From positions 1 to 43,286 of the forward strand of contig NZ_LIPP01000339.1 of assembly GCF_001418335.1 (NCBI RefSeq): a stretch of DNA of 43,286 nucleotides. The letters run 5' to 3'. Positions within the stretch are counted from its first letter, which is position 1, and each line of letters starts with the position of its first letter. A program made the translations under genes and the position numbers. Shown here in pieces: positions 7,614-14,949 of the stretch. This DNA comes from Streptomyces aurantiacus. Its GTDB lineage: Bacteria; Actinomycetota; Actinomycetes; Streptomycetales; Streptomycetaceae. The notes beneath the pieces were generated by a model. It was given only the letters and a program-made list of their open reading frames with translations, did not search any database and was not told the origin of the DNA.

Positions 7614-7639
7614 ACGGCCGCCGGGCGCCGGACGGCCGT
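7614..7639 (-). promoter_or_regulatory. GC-rich hairpin in the hisD leader
   Basis: ACGGCCG (7614-7620) pairs with CGGCCGT (7633-7639), and the middle has CCGG pairs as well. It lies 17 bp before the hisD GTG, next to its ribosome binding region, and could affect translation or transcription of the operon. Confidence 0.5.
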
Positions 7640-7679
7640 ATCACTCGCTGATATGCGGGCCGACATCCGCGCTGATACG
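7639..7679 (-). promoter_or_regulatory. TATCA/TGATA dyad and repeated CGCTGATAYG upstream of hisD
   Basis: TATCA-CTCGC-TGATA (7639-7653) forms a dyad. CGCTGATATG (7646-7655) recurs as CGCTGATACG (7670-7679), 24 bp further on, about two helical turns. The spacing and AT-rich content suggest a protein-binding site over the hisD promoter; the protein is unknown. Confidence 0.4.
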
Positions 7680-7786
7680 TGGCCGGTACGTGCCCTGCCG
7701 CGTGCGCCGTCACGTGCGCCGATCCGCGCCGAGGAGCGACGGCCTGCGCGTGGCTGGAATTCGCACCCGGCGACACTACTGTGAGT

Positions 7787-7808
7787 AACACTCTTCACGC
7801 TGAGTGTT
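7787..7808 (+). promoter_or_regulatory. Inverted repeat AACACTC / GAGTGTT
   Basis: AACACTC (7787-7793) and GAGTGTT (7802-7808) are separated by 8 bp. The element lies about 126 bp before the beta-helix protein gene and could be an operator or part of its promoter. Nothing else ties it to a regulator. Confidence 0.35.
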
Positions 7809-7934
7809 CGACCGTTCGTTCGGCGGGCATCACAGGGACGGCTGACCGCTGTTCAAATCCGGCTGACCGGCTGTCCGGCTGTTCGAAACCGCGACTACGC
7901 GACTACGTGACTAGCAGAGGAGAGAGAGACCATC

Positions 7935-9515
7935 GTGACCGACGGGGCCGGCCTGCGCGCCGGAGATCTGCCCGATGACCTGAGCGACGCCGAGGCCGGC
8001 ATGTGGGAGGCGTTCCGCGACGGCAGCGTGTACGACCTGCGGGCCGGGGACTCCGTCGTCGACGATCCGCACGGCGGCCGTCCATGGGGGCCGGAGCGCA
8101 CCGTGCGGGCCCGGATCGTGTGCCGGCTGCTCCTTGACGGGCCGCCCGCGCTCGACGGACGCGTGTCCTCCCTCAAGCTGACCGGGGTGCGGATCGTCGA
8201 CGCGCTCGACCTCGCGGGCGGCGGCGTCGAGCCGTACGTCGAGATGAAGGGCTGCCGTTTCGAGCAGGAGATCCTGCTGCCGGAGTCCCGGTTCACGACG
8301 CTGCGGCTGGTGGACTGCGCGATACCGCGGCTGGAGGCGGCCCGGCTGCACACCGAGGGCGATCTGCACCTGCCGCGCTGCCGCTTCCACCGCGGTGTCC
8401 GCCTCACCGACGCACAGATCGGCACGGACCTGCTGCTCAACCAGGCGGTGATCCACCGGGACCGCCGCGACATCGCCCTCAGCGGCGACGGGATGACCAT
8501 AGGGCAGGACCTCCAGGCCGAGATGCTGGAGTCGCACGGCGAACTGAGCCTGCGCGGCGCCAAGGTGGGCGTCTCGCTCAGCCTGCGCGGCAGCCGGCTG
8601 GCCAATCCGTACGGGCGCCGGGCGCTGAACGCCCCGCAGCTGACCGTCGAGCGCACCCTGTACCTGACGCCCGCGGGCATCGGCGACCCCGTGCTGACCA
8701 GCGGCCGTACCCCCGCGCGCGGCACCCGCGTGCAGCGGTTCGAGTGCGAGGGCGGCATCCGCCTCGACGACGGCAGGTTCGGGGACGCGGTGGACTTCGA
8801 GCAGGCCGGCCTCACCCTGCGCGACAACCAGGAGGTCTCGCTGCGCCGCGTCCAGGTGCCCGAGCTGCGGTTCCTCGGCCGGCGGCCGCGGCGCGGACGG
8901 ATCGTGCTGAACGGAGCGCGGGTGGTCACCCTCATCGACCAGGCGACCAGCTGGCCGGGCGCGGGCCAGCTGCAGATGGCCGGCTTCCAGTACGAGTACC
9001 TGGTGCCGCGCGGCCCCTTCCCACTGGCCCGGCGCCTGCAGTGGGTGGCCGCGGCCACTCCGGAGTACAACCCGGAACCGTACGAGCGGCTGGCCACGGT
9101 GCTGCGCAACAGCGGCGAGGACGAGGACGCGCGCGAGGTGCTGCTCGCCAAGCAGCGCCAGCGCCGCGAGAGCCTGCCGCTCGCGGCCAAGCTGTGGGGG
9201 TACGCACAGGACTGGACGGTCGCCTACGGGTACCGGCCGGGGCGTGCGGCCGTGTGGATGGCCGTGCTGTGGGCGGCGACCTCGATCGCGTTCGCGCACG
9301 CCGATCATCCGCCGCTCAAGCGCGGTGAACATCCGCCGTGGAACCCGTCGCTGTTCGCCCTGGACCTGCTGCTGCCGGTCATCGACCTGGGCCAGGCCGG
9401 CTTCTGGCAGCTGCGCGGCGGCTGGCAGTGGCTGTCCGCGGTGGTGATCCTGCTGGGCTGGGTGCTGGCGACGACGGTGGCGGCGGGCGCGACACGCACG
9501 CTCCGCAGGGGCTGA
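7935..9515 (+). CDS. Membrane-anchored beta-helix-like protein of unknown function
   Basis: A 526-residue protein beginning at GTG 7935, with a GAGGAGAGAGAG purine run upstream. Residues about 60-340 form short repeated beta-strand-like units (SSLKLTGVRIVDALDLAG, LRLVDCAIPRLEAARL, GDLHLPRCRFHRGVRL, DLLLNQAV, ELSLRGAKVGVSLSLRGSRL). This is the pattern of pentapeptide-repeat or related right-handed beta-helix proteins, though the pentapeptide consensus is loose. A helical segment follows (YERLATVLRNSGEDEDAREVLLAKQRQRRE). Then come about three transmembrane helices (AAVWMAVLWAATSIAFAHA; LFALDLLLPVIDLGQAGFW; WLSAVVILLGWVLATTVAAGA). The long domain is probably cytoplasmic. I know of similar Streptomyces proteins labelled only as membrane or oxidoreductase-like; no catalytic motif is visible, so no enzyme activity is claimed. 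Confidence 0.88.
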   Translation: MTDGAGLRAGDLPDDLSDAEAGMWEAFRDGSVYDLRAGDSVVDDPHGGRPWGPERTVRARIVCRLLLDGPPALDGRVSSLKLTGVRIVDALDLAGGGVEPYVEMKGCRFEQEILLPESRFTTLRLVDCAIPRLEAARLHTEGDLHLPRCRFHRGVRLTDAQIGTDLLLNQAVIHRDRRDIALSGDGMTIGQDLQAEMLESHGELSLRGAKVGVSLSLRGSRLANPYGRRALNAPQLTVERTLYLTPAGIGDPVLTSGRTPARGTRVQRFECEGGIRLDDGRFGDAVDFEQAGLTLRDNQEVSLRRVQVPELRFLGRRPRRGRIVLNGARVVTLIDQATSWPGAGQLQMAGFQYEYLVPRGPFPLARRLQWVAAATPEYNPEPYERLATVLRNSGEDEDAREVLLAKQRQRRESLPLAAKLWGYAQDWTVAYGYRPGRAAVWMAVLWAATSIAFAHADHPPLKRGEHPPWNPSLFALDLLLPVIDLGQAGFWQLRGGWQWLSAVVILLGWVLATTVAAGATRTLRRG

Positions 9516-9550
9516 ACTCCACTTGGGGAATACGCACCTTTTACCCGCCC

Positions 9551-9580
9551 TTGACCAATCGCATGCAACCAAACCAGGGT
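9551..9580 (+). promoter_or_regulatory. Putative promoter for the 9633 gene
   Basis: TTGACC (9551-9556) and CAGGGT (9575-9580) are separated by 18 bp, close to the Streptomyces vegetative consensus (TTGACN / TAGRRT). A start of transcription near 9587 would leave about 45 nt of leader before ATG 9633. Confidence 0.5.
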
Positions 9581-9632
9581 TACGAAAGTGTCACCGTGCA
9601 CCCTCTGGTACCCGCCCGACCTGCGGCTTTCA

Positions 9633-10712
9633 ATGGGCACCACCATGGCACTGCTGCGAGCGCTCCTCCGTACGGTCCGGATGGCGCGGAACACTTCGAG
9701 TCTCGCCGCCGGTCTGCCCGACGACGACGAGGTACTCCTCGACGTCCCGGACGAGCGGCTCGGTCCGGCCCTGGTCGCGGCGGGCCGCGGCGAGTACGGC
9801 ACCGCGGGCAAACTGCTCGCCACCACCCGCGAGGCCGCCGAGTGGGAGAACCGGGACCGGTACACGACCCGGCTCGCCGCCTTCGCCCTCTCCCGCGGCG
9901 AGTGGTTCGACGACTGGCGCTCCGCCGCACCGCGCGACCCGGACGCGGCTCTGGTCAAGGCCGAACTCGCGGTCTGCCGGAGCTGGCGTTCACCGGCCCG
10001 CGCCGAGTTGCTGCGCCAGGTCGCACCGCTGATCTCCGCCGCCGCCGAGGGCGACCCGCGCGACCCGGTGCCGTGGCGCGTCGCGCTGGACCACGCCCGG
10101 GGCACGAACGCGTCGCACACCGAGTTCGAGCAGCTGTGGGCGCAGGCCGTGCGCCGCTCCCCGCACCACTACGGCTGCCACGTGGCCGCCCTGCAGTACC
10201 TGTCGGCCGCCTGGTACGGCTCGCACCGCGAGTGCTTCGACTTCGCCGAGCGGGCCGCGCACGACGCGCTGCCCGGTTCCCTGGTCCAGGCGCTGCCCGT
10301 ACGTGCGGCCTTCGCCTATCTGACCGAGGGCGGCGGGGCCGCCGTGAGCCGCCACCGCCTCGACTCGGCGGCCGACCTGGCGATCGCCCTCTCCGCGCAG
10401 TACGCGGACGCCGACCCGTGGCCCGCGGAGGTCCGCAACCTGCTCACGTACGTACTGGTCCGGCTCGAACGCTGGGAGGACGCGCTGGAACAGCTGCGCC
10501 GGATCGGCCCGCACGCCACCTCGTTCCCCTGGGACCGCGTCTCGGACGATCCGCTCGGCCAGTTCCTCGAACTGCGGGACGGAATCCGGCTCCAGGTGGC
10601 CTCGGACAGGCCTCTGAGAGCAGGCAGGACAGCACCCGGGACAGCACGCAACAGGGACCTTCCGTATCCACAGAGTGAGCGCGGCCGACGTGCCCGCTCC
10701 GGTGACCATTAG
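9633..10712 (+). CDS. Helical (TPR-like) protein of unknown function
   Basis: A 359-residue soluble protein rich in alanine, leucine and arginine. The helix pairs are of the kind seen in alpha-solenoid proteins (for example AALVKAELAVCRSWRSPARAELL, HVAALQYLSAAWYG, NLLTYVLVRLERWEDALEQLRRIGP). No catalytic motif or membrane segment is evident. The start is uncertain: ATGs at 9588, 9633 and 9645 are all in frame. 9633 is taken because 9588 would be leaderless relative to the likely promoter, and conserved-looking sequence begins after MALLRALLRTVRMARN. The last 35 residues are Arg/Gly/Pro-rich and look unlike the rest. The gene ends 11 bp before the next one on the same strand, so the two may be co-transcribed. 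Confidence 0.8.
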   Translation: MGTTMALLRALLRTVRMARNTSSLAAGLPDDDEVLLDVPDERLGPALVAAGRGEYGTAGKLLATTREAAEWENRDRYTTRLAAFALSRGEWFDDWRSAAPRDPDAALVKAELAVCRSWRSPARAELLRQVAPLISAAAEGDPRDPVPWRVALDHARGTNASHTEFEQLWAQAVRRSPHHYGCHVAALQYLSAAWYGSHRECFDFAERAAHDALPGSLVQALPVRAAFAYLTEGGGAAVSRHRLDSAADLAIALSAQYADADPWPAEVRNLLTYVLVRLERWEDALEQLRRIGPHATSFPWDRVSDDPLGQFLELRDGIRLQVASDRPLRAGRTAPGTARNRDLPYPQSERGRRARSGDH

Positions 10713-10723
10713 GCTTTTGCGTC

Positions 10724-11464
10724 GTGACCACCGTCCGGCTCCCCCTCTTCCCGCTGAACTCGGTGCTGTTTCCCGGGCTCGTCCTGCCCCTGAACATCTT
10801 CGAGGAGCGCTATCGCGCGATGATGCGCGATCTTTTGAAGACCCCCGAGGACGAACCGCGCCGGTTCGCCGTCGTCGCCATCCGCGACGGCCACGAGGTC
10901 GCGACCACCTCGCCGGGCATGCCGGACCAGACGGCCGTACTGCGGCGCGGGCCCTCGGCCGGCTTCGGCGACGACCCGGTGAAGGCCTTCCACGAGGTGG
11001 GGTGCGTCGCCGACGCCGCGACCGTCCGGGAGCGGGCCGACGGCAGCTTCGAGGTACTGGCCACCGGGACGACCCGGGTGCGGCTGGTCTCCGTGGACAC
11101 CTCCGGCGCCTATCTGACAGCCGAGCTTGAGGAACTCCCGGAGGAGCCCGGTGAGGAGGCGGGGGCGCTGGCCGAGGGGGTGCTGCGCGCCTTCCGGCAG
11201 TACCAGAAGAGGCTGGCGGGCGCGCGGGAACGGTCCCTGGCGACCGGAGCCGATCTGCCGGACGAGCCGGCCGTCGTGTCGTACCTGGTCGCGGCGGCGG
11301 TCATGCTCGACGTCCCGGCGAGGCAGCGGCTGCTCCAGGCCCCGGACACGGCGTCCCGGCTGCGCGAGGAGCTGACACTGCTGCGAGCCGAGACCGCGAT
11401 CATCCGCCATCTGCCGTCGCTGCCCGCGTCGGAACTGACCCGCGGACCGACGAGCCTCAACTGA
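10724..11464 (+). CDS. LON N-terminal (substrate-binding) domain protein
   Basis: A 246-residue stand-alone LON_substr_bdg (PUA-like) protein. The start of the domain is typical: VRLPLFPLNSVLFPGLVLPLNIFEERYRAMMRD, followed by FAVVAIRDG and later CVADAATVRERADGSFEVLATGTTRVRL. The C-terminal half is helical (YQKRLAGARE through LREELTLLRAETAIIRHL), as in the Lon N-domain. There is no AAA+ ATPase and no Ser/Lys protease, so it cannot be a Lon protease itself; related single-domain proteins are common in actinomycetes and their role is unclear. The start is GTG 10724, eleven bases after the upstream gene. Confidence 0.93.
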   Translation: MTTVRLPLFPLNSVLFPGLVLPLNIFEERYRAMMRDLLKTPEDEPRRFAVVAIRDGHEVATTSPGMPDQTAVLRRGPSAGFGDDPVKAFHEVGCVADAATVRERADGSFEVLATGTTRVRLVSVDTSGAYLTAELEELPEEPGEEAGALAEGVLRAFRQYQKRLAGARERSLATGADLPDEPAVVSYLVAAAVMLDVPARQRLLQAPDTASRLREELTLLRAETAIIRHLPSLPASELTRGPTSLN

Positions 11465-11465
11465 C

Positions 11466-11501
11466 GACGGTCTCAACGAAGATCTCAACGACGGTCTCAA
11501 C
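11466..11501. repeat. Three tandem 12-bp repeats
   Basis: GACGGTCTCAAC, GAAGATCTCAAC and GACGGTCTCAAC follow directly on one another in the gap between the LON-domain gene and ybaK. They end about 20 bp before the ybaK TTG. The first and third units are identical. Confidence 0.85.
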
Positions 11502-11521
11502 GGACCTGGGGGAACGCTCTC

Positions 11522-12022
11522 TTGGCGAAGAAGTCGAAAAACCAGCAGGCGGGCGGGACACCGGCGACCGTGACGCTCGCCGCGGCGGGCGTCGAGTTCA
11601 CCGTGCACGCCTACGCCCACGACCCGGCACATCCCTCGTACGGGGAAGAGGCCGCCGAGGCGATGGGCGTGTCGCCGGACCGGGTCTTCAAGACGCTGGT
11701 CGCGGACGTCGACGGAGAGCTGACGGTCGCCGTCGTGCCCGTGGCGGGCTCCCTCGACCTGAAGGCGCTGGCGGCTGCGGTGGGCGGCAAGCGGGCCGCG
11801 ATGGCCGACCCGGCCGCCGCGGAGCGCACCACGGGGTACGTCCGCGGGGGCATCTCGCCACTCGGACAGCGCAAGAAGCTCCGTACGGTGCTGGACGCGT
11901 CCGCGAGCGGCCACGCCACGATCTGTGTGTCGGCGGGGCGGCGGGGGCTTGAGGTCGAGCTGGCCCCGGACGACCTCGCGAAGCTCACGGACGCGGTGGT
12001 GGCGGCTGTCGGGCGTGCGTGA
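11522..12022 (+). CDS. ybaK: YbaK/EbsC-type aminoacyl-tRNA deacylase
   Basis: A 166-residue YbaK-domain protein. YbaK clears Cys mischarged on tRNA-Pro in trans. Features are the N-terminal strand region GVEFTVHAYAHDP, the VFKTLVADVDGELTVAVVP strand pair with the Lys of the active site, and GYVRGGISPLGQRKKLRTVLD, the conserved GGISPxGxKK-type loop. The start is TTG 11522, with a GGGGGA 8 nt upstream; the N-terminus MAKKSKNQQAGG is basic. It follows the LON-domain gene by 57 bp, so it may share its transcript. Substrate specificity within the YbaK/ProX/PrdX group cannot be settled from sequence alone. Confidence 0.93.
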   Translation: MAKKSKNQQAGGTPATVTLAAAGVEFTVHAYAHDPAHPSYGEEAAEAMGVSPDRVFKTLVADVDGELTVAVVPVAGSLDLKALAAAVGGKRAAMADPAAAERTTGYVRGGISPLGQRKKLRTVLDASASGHATICVSAGRRGLEVELAPDDLAKLTDAVVAAVGRA

Positions 12023-12041
12023 GCCCTGCCGGGCGGGTGAG

Positions 12042-12073
12042 CCCCGTCAAGTGTGCGTGAGCCCTCGACGGGG
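12042..12073 (+). terminator. Candidate stem-loop after ybaK
   Basis: CCCCGTC (12042-12048) can pair with GACGGGG (12067-12073) across an 18-nt loop. It lies 20 bp after the ybaK stop. The long loop and missing U-tract make this a weak call. Confidence 0.35.
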
Positions 12074-12101
12074 GCGGGGTTCTCGGTTAAGTACCGAGGA
12101 C

Positions 12102-12176
12102 ATGTCGAAGAAGACGCGCAAACGGAAGTGGCGGATCCGAAAAGGCCGGGCGAACCATGGCCGCAGGCCTTCGTGA
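12102..12176 (+). CDS. Very short basic protein, probable ribosomal protein bL37
   Basis: A 24-residue gene beginning MSKKTRKRKWRIRK and ending RANHGRRPS. It has 13 Lys/Arg residues and no acidic residue. Length, extreme basicity and the C-terminal ANHG-[KR]-RP pattern match my memory of bL37, the small 50S protein first seen in the mycobacterial ribosome structure and conserved in actinobacteria. The ATG at 12102 has a GAGG just upstream. It stands alone between ybaK and a convergent membrane protein gene. Being so short it is easily missed in annotation. The identification rests on the motif only. Confidence 0.72.
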   Translation: MSKKTRKRKWRIRKGRANHGRRPS

Positions 12177-12210
12177 GTGCGATGTGTTGTCTGCGGGTGC
12201 GGTGTGGCTG

Positions 12211-12244
12211 GGCGCGCAGTTCCTCGCGCCCCTTTCAGGGGCGC
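12211..12244 (-). repeat. Dispersed Streptomyces intergenic repeat, copy 1 (hairpin plus GAACTGCGCG)
   Basis: Read on the minus strand, a perfect hairpin (arms 12226-12233 and 12237-12244) is followed by GAGGAACTGCGCGCC. The same core occurs at 15056-15088 and 25506-25538. It starts 9 bp after the stop of the minus-strand DUF2567-like gene, so it can serve as its terminator, and it faces the convergent bL37-like gene. Confidence 0.8.
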
Positions 12245-12253
12245 CGCCGGTTT

Positions 12254-12898
12254 TCAGCTCTGGGGGCCCGGTGGGGGGTAGTACGGGGGTTCGAAGGGGG
12301 GCTCGGGATCCCTCGGGCCGAAGAGGGCCGTCAGGCCCAGGTGGAACAGCAGGGCCGAGAAGGACCAGGCGAGCAGCGCACCCTTCGCGCCGAGTTCCAG
12401 AGGCGCGTCGAAGGTGACGCCCTTGCCCGCCTCCTTGGCGTGCCCGACCACGTCCTGGGTGGGTCCGAGCCAGATGCCGAGGCGCCAGGCGAGCAGGGAG
12501 CCGAGGATGCCGCCGACGGTGAGCGCGACGACGAGCGTGATGCCGCCCCGCCGCCGGACGAGGAACACGGCCAGCGCGCTGACCAGGCCGAAGGCGAGCG
12601 CCAGTAGGGTGAACGTGCCGTCCACACCGATGGCCTGCTCCCCCTCGCTGTCCTTGAGGAAGACCGTGGTGCTGTCGGAGATGAGTGGCACGTGCGGCGC
12701 CAGCCACCACCACAGGGCTCCGAGCAGCGCCCCGGGGACCGCCATGGCGACCGCGATGACCGCGGCCTCGCGCAGCTCTGTCTTCATCCCGGGACCGTCC
12801 TCCTCATGACCGAGCCCGTACCCGGCGGGCGGCGCCTGCCAGGCGTCGTGCGGCGGCTGGTGGTTCGGTGGCGGAGGCGGAGTCAGCGGTGCGGTCAC
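12254..12898 (-). CDS. DUF2567-like integral membrane protein
   Basis: A 214-residue membrane protein. A proline-rich cytoplasmic N-terminus (TPPPPPNHQPPHDAWQAPPAGYG) is followed by about four transmembrane helices: AAVIAVAMAVPGALLGALWWWLAP, FTLLALAFGLVSALAVFLV, TLVVALTVGGILGSLLAW and GALLAWSFSALLFHLGLTALFG. It ends in a proline-rich tail (PPFEPPYYPPPGPQS). The region between helices 1 and 2 (SDSTTVFLKDSEGEQAIGVDG) resembles the DUF2567 family of actinobacteria; the assignment is from pattern memory. The start is GTG 12898; an earlier in-frame ATG gives a poorly coding extension. It lies 34 bp after the ABC permease gene on the same strand and could be an accessory of that transporter. Confidence 0.82.
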   Translation of the reverse strand: MTAPLTPPPPPNHQPPHDAWQAPPAGYGLGHEEDGPGMKTELREAAVIAVAMAVPGALLGALWWWLAPHVPLISDSTTVFLKDSEGEQAIGVDGTFTLLALAFGLVSALAVFLVRRRGGITLVVALTVGGILGSLLAWRLGIWLGPTQDVVGHAKEAGKGVTFDAPLELGAKGALLAWSFSALLFHLGLTALFGPRDPEPPFEPPYYPPPGPQS

Positions 12899-12932
12899 AC
12901 GGACATCGTGCCAGGCCCGGCCGTCGGCCGCG

Positions 12933-13784
12933 TCACCGGACGGCCGCCCGGCGGTAGGCCCAGGTCGCGACGGCCAGCGAGGCGACGCCGACACCCGCGC
13001 ACACTCCGAGGTCGAGCAGGACGGCAGCCCAGTCCGGGTCAGGACCGAAGGTCCGCGCGAAAGCCTCGACCCCGTACGTGGAGGGCATCAGGTCACGCGC
13101 GTACTGGACGAACGTCGGCAACCGGCCAGGTGGCAGCACGCCCAGCAGCAGCGCGGCGGACATGCCCAACTGGCCGAGCAGCGTGGCCAGTTCGGGGCGG
13201 GGTGCGAGCAGTCCCAGCGCCGCTCCGAGCCCGGCGAGCGCCGCGCCCGCGAGCGGGACGACGGCGACCAGGATCCACAGGTGCGTCAGCGGCAGCTGGA
13301 AGAGCACGCTGCCCACGACGGCGGTCACGAACGTCCCGGGCACGGTGAAGGAGGCGTACGCGGCGGCCGCGCCGAGCACCACGGCAGCGGGCGGCACGGG
13401 CAGCGTCGCGTAGTGGTCGAGGCCGCCGCTGGCGCGCAGCTGGCCGAAGTACTGGGCGAGCAGGTTGAGCGCGACGAACGCGACCACGAGGACCGACGAA
13501 CCGGCGACCACGGCCCGCGCCTCGCCGCCGCCGTCCACGACCCCGCGCATCAGGACCATGATCCCGACGGACTGGAAGGTCGCCACGAACAGCAGCGGAA
13601 TCCGCGCCACTCTGGCCCGGGAGAGCTGCGCCCGGTAGACGGCGGCCAGCGCCGGCCACAGCCGCGCGCGCGGCCCGAGCACGGCCACGGCACGGCCGCC
13701 GTCCTCGGTGTCCGGGCCGTGATCGGCCCGGTTCCCGTCCGCGCGGGCTGCGCCGGGCAGGACCTCGGCGGGTACGACACTCAC
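12933..13784 (-). CDS. ABC-2 type exporter permease
   Basis: A 283-residue integral membrane protein with about six hydrophobic helices after a hydrophilic N-terminus. A typical ABC-2 core is seen: PLLFVATFQSVGIMVLMRGVVDGGG, SSVLVVAFVALNLLAQYFG, DHYATLPVPPAAVVLGAAAAYA, PLTHLWILVAVVPLAGAALAGLG, and a late QYARDLMPSTYGVEAFART before the last helix. The start is GTG 13784, which overlaps the stop of a 46-aa ORF (GTGA). It pairs with the ATPase at 13918-14949 as a two-component exporter; the substrate is unknown. The true N-terminus in relatives may include the sequence now in the 46-aa ORF. Confidence 0.9.
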   Translation of the reverse strand: MSVVPAEVLPGAARADGNRADHGPDTEDGGRAVAVLGPRARLWPALAAVYRAQLSRARVARIPLLFVATFQSVGIMVLMRGVVDGGGEARAVVAGSSVLVVAFVALNLLAQYFGQLRASGGLDHYATLPVPPAAVVLGAAAAYASFTVPGTFVTAVVGSVLFQLPLTHLWILVAVVPLAGAALAGLGAALGLLAPRPELATLLGQLGMSAALLLGVLPPGRLPTFVQYARDLMPSTYGVEAFARTFGPDPDWAAVLLDLGVCAGVGVASLAVATWAYRRAAVR

Positions 13785-13921
13785 GTCGAGCGGCTCCTGT
13801 TCGCTTCGGCTGCCGTTGAACCTGTCCCTGTTCCTGCTTTCGAACCGGTTCCCGTTTTTGAACCTGGACCCGTTCCTGCTTCTGTACCTGTCCGTACGGC
13901 TGCGGGGGCCCGCGTGCTCAT
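13781..13921 (-). CDS. 46-aa low-complexity ORF between ABC ATPase and permease
   Basis: This small frame begins MSTRAPAAVRTGTEAGTG, continues in Gly/Thr/Ser/Lys pentads (GSKTGTGSKAGTGTGS) and ends ANRSRST. Its ATG overlaps the ATPase stop (ATGA) and its TGA overlaps the permease GTG (GTGA). Either it is a genuine small coupled gene, or it is the permease N-terminus split off by a frameshift in a repetitive stretch. Codons such as ACA, TCA, AAA and GGA, rare in this genome, are common here, which points to repeat expansion rather than a conserved protein. No function is proposed. Confidence 0.4.
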   Translation of the reverse strand: MSTRAPAAVRTGTEAGTGPGSKTGTGSKAGTGTGSTAAEANRSRST

Positions 13922-14949
13922 GTCTTGACCAACCCCCGTACGCTTCCGGCGCTGCCGCCCAGTGCCAGATACACGTCCTCCAGGCTCGGCGTCGCGAGCG
14001 TGAAGTCGTCCAGGGCCGCGAAGGCGGCGCCGCCGGTGACCGCCGCGACGGCCGCGCGGGCCTCCTCGGGGGCGAGCCGCAGCGACCAGCGCCGACCCGA
14101 CTCTACGGCGCGGTCGCGCAGGGCCGCGACCTCCGGCACGTCGAGCGGGGCGCGTTCACGCCAGACCAGTTCGAGGCGCACCTCACCGGCGACCTGCTCC
14201 TTCAGCCCGGAGGGGGTGTCGCAGGCGATGACGCGGCCCCGGTCGAGCACGGCGACCCGGTCGAGGACGGTTTCCGCCTCGATGACGTTGTGGGTGACCA
14301 GGAGGACCGTCGTGGCGTGCTCGGCCCGGCGCCGGTCGACGGCGCCCCAGACGGCGCGGCGGGCGACGGGGTCCATGCCGGTGGTCGGCTCGTCGAGGAC
14401 GAGGAACGGGCGCGCGCCGACGAGGGCGGTGGCGAAGCAGGCGAGCCGGCGCTGCCCGCCGGAGAGCTTCTTGAGGGGCCGCGAGGCGAGAGCGCTCAGC
14501 CCCAGCTCCTCAAGGACCGCGTCCCGCTCGGCACGGGCGCTGCGCACGTCGAGCCCGCGCAGCCGTCCGGTGGTCTCCACGGCGAGCGACACGGTCAGCT
14601 CGTCGAGCGCGGTGGACTCCTGCCCGAGGTACGCGAGGATCCGCGCCGCCCGCTCGGGGTGGCGCACGATGTCGTGCCCGAGGATCTCGACACTGCCGCG
14701 GTCGGGGCGCATCAGCCCGGTGAGCTGGCGTACGAGGGTGGTCTTGCCGGCGCCGTTCGGCCCGAGCAGCCCGAAGATCTCGCCGCGCCTGATGTCGATC
14801 CGTACCCCGTCGGTGGCCCGCACCTCGGGTGTCCCGGGTGTCCCGCGCCGTCCGCGCACCGCCGGATAGGTCTTCGTGAGATCCCGCACCGCGCACACGA
14901 CATCCCCACCGTGCCCGTCCCGGACTGCCTGTGCGGTGCGCGTACTCAC
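13918..14949 (-). CDS. ABC transporter ATP-binding protein (exporter type)
   Basis: A 343-residue ATPase. Walker A is GPNGAGKT at 63-70, the Q-loop region LAYLGQES follows, the signature is LSGGQRR, Walker B is PFLVLDEPTTGMDP, and the H-loop is VLLVTHN. After about residue 230 there is the extra C-terminal domain of drug/ABC-2 exporter ATPases (VRLELVWRERAPLD to FTLATPSLEDVYLALGG). The start is GTG 14949; a much longer in-frame reading to 15363 crosses a dispersed intergenic repeat and is rejected. The stop overlaps the 46-aa ORF that leads into the permease gene, so ATPase, ORF, permease and possibly the DUF2567-like gene form one operon. Confidence 0.95.
   Translation of the reverse strand: MSTRTAQAVRDGHGGDVVCAVRDLTKTYPAVRGRRGTPGTPEVRATDGVRIDIRRGEIFGLLGPNGAGKTTLVRQLTGLMRPDRGSVEILGHDIVRHPERAARILAYLGQESTALDELTVSLAVETTGRLRGLDVRSARAERDAVLEELGLSALASRPLKKLSGGQRRLACFATALVGARPFLVLDEPTTGMDPVARRAVWGAVDRRRAEHATTVLLVTHNVIEAETVLDRVAVLDRGRVIACDTPSGLKEQVAGEVRLELVWRERAPLDVPEVAALRDRAVESGRRWSLRLAPEEARAAVAAVTGGAAFAALDDFTLATPSLEDVYLALGGSAGSVRGLVKT

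Larger units (their letters stand above)
7597..7934. other. 338-bp divergent intergenic region (hisD / beta-helix protein)
   Basis: No gene is supported here. It must carry the promoters of hisD (leftward) and of the gene at 7935 (rightward). Visible signals are the hairpin at 7614-7639, the dyad and direct repeats at 7639-7679, and the inverted repeat at 7787-7808. Near the right gene there are short direct repeats: GACTACG-like units around 7893-7914 and CCGGCTG units around 7858-7878. I found no histidine-codon-rich leader peptide and no convincing sigma-70 type -35/-10 pair for hisD. Confidence 0.7.

Noticed and set aside
7597..7934. His-rich leader peptide or T-box before hisD
   Set aside because: No run of CAC/CAT codons after a start and no T-box consensus could be found on the minus strand.
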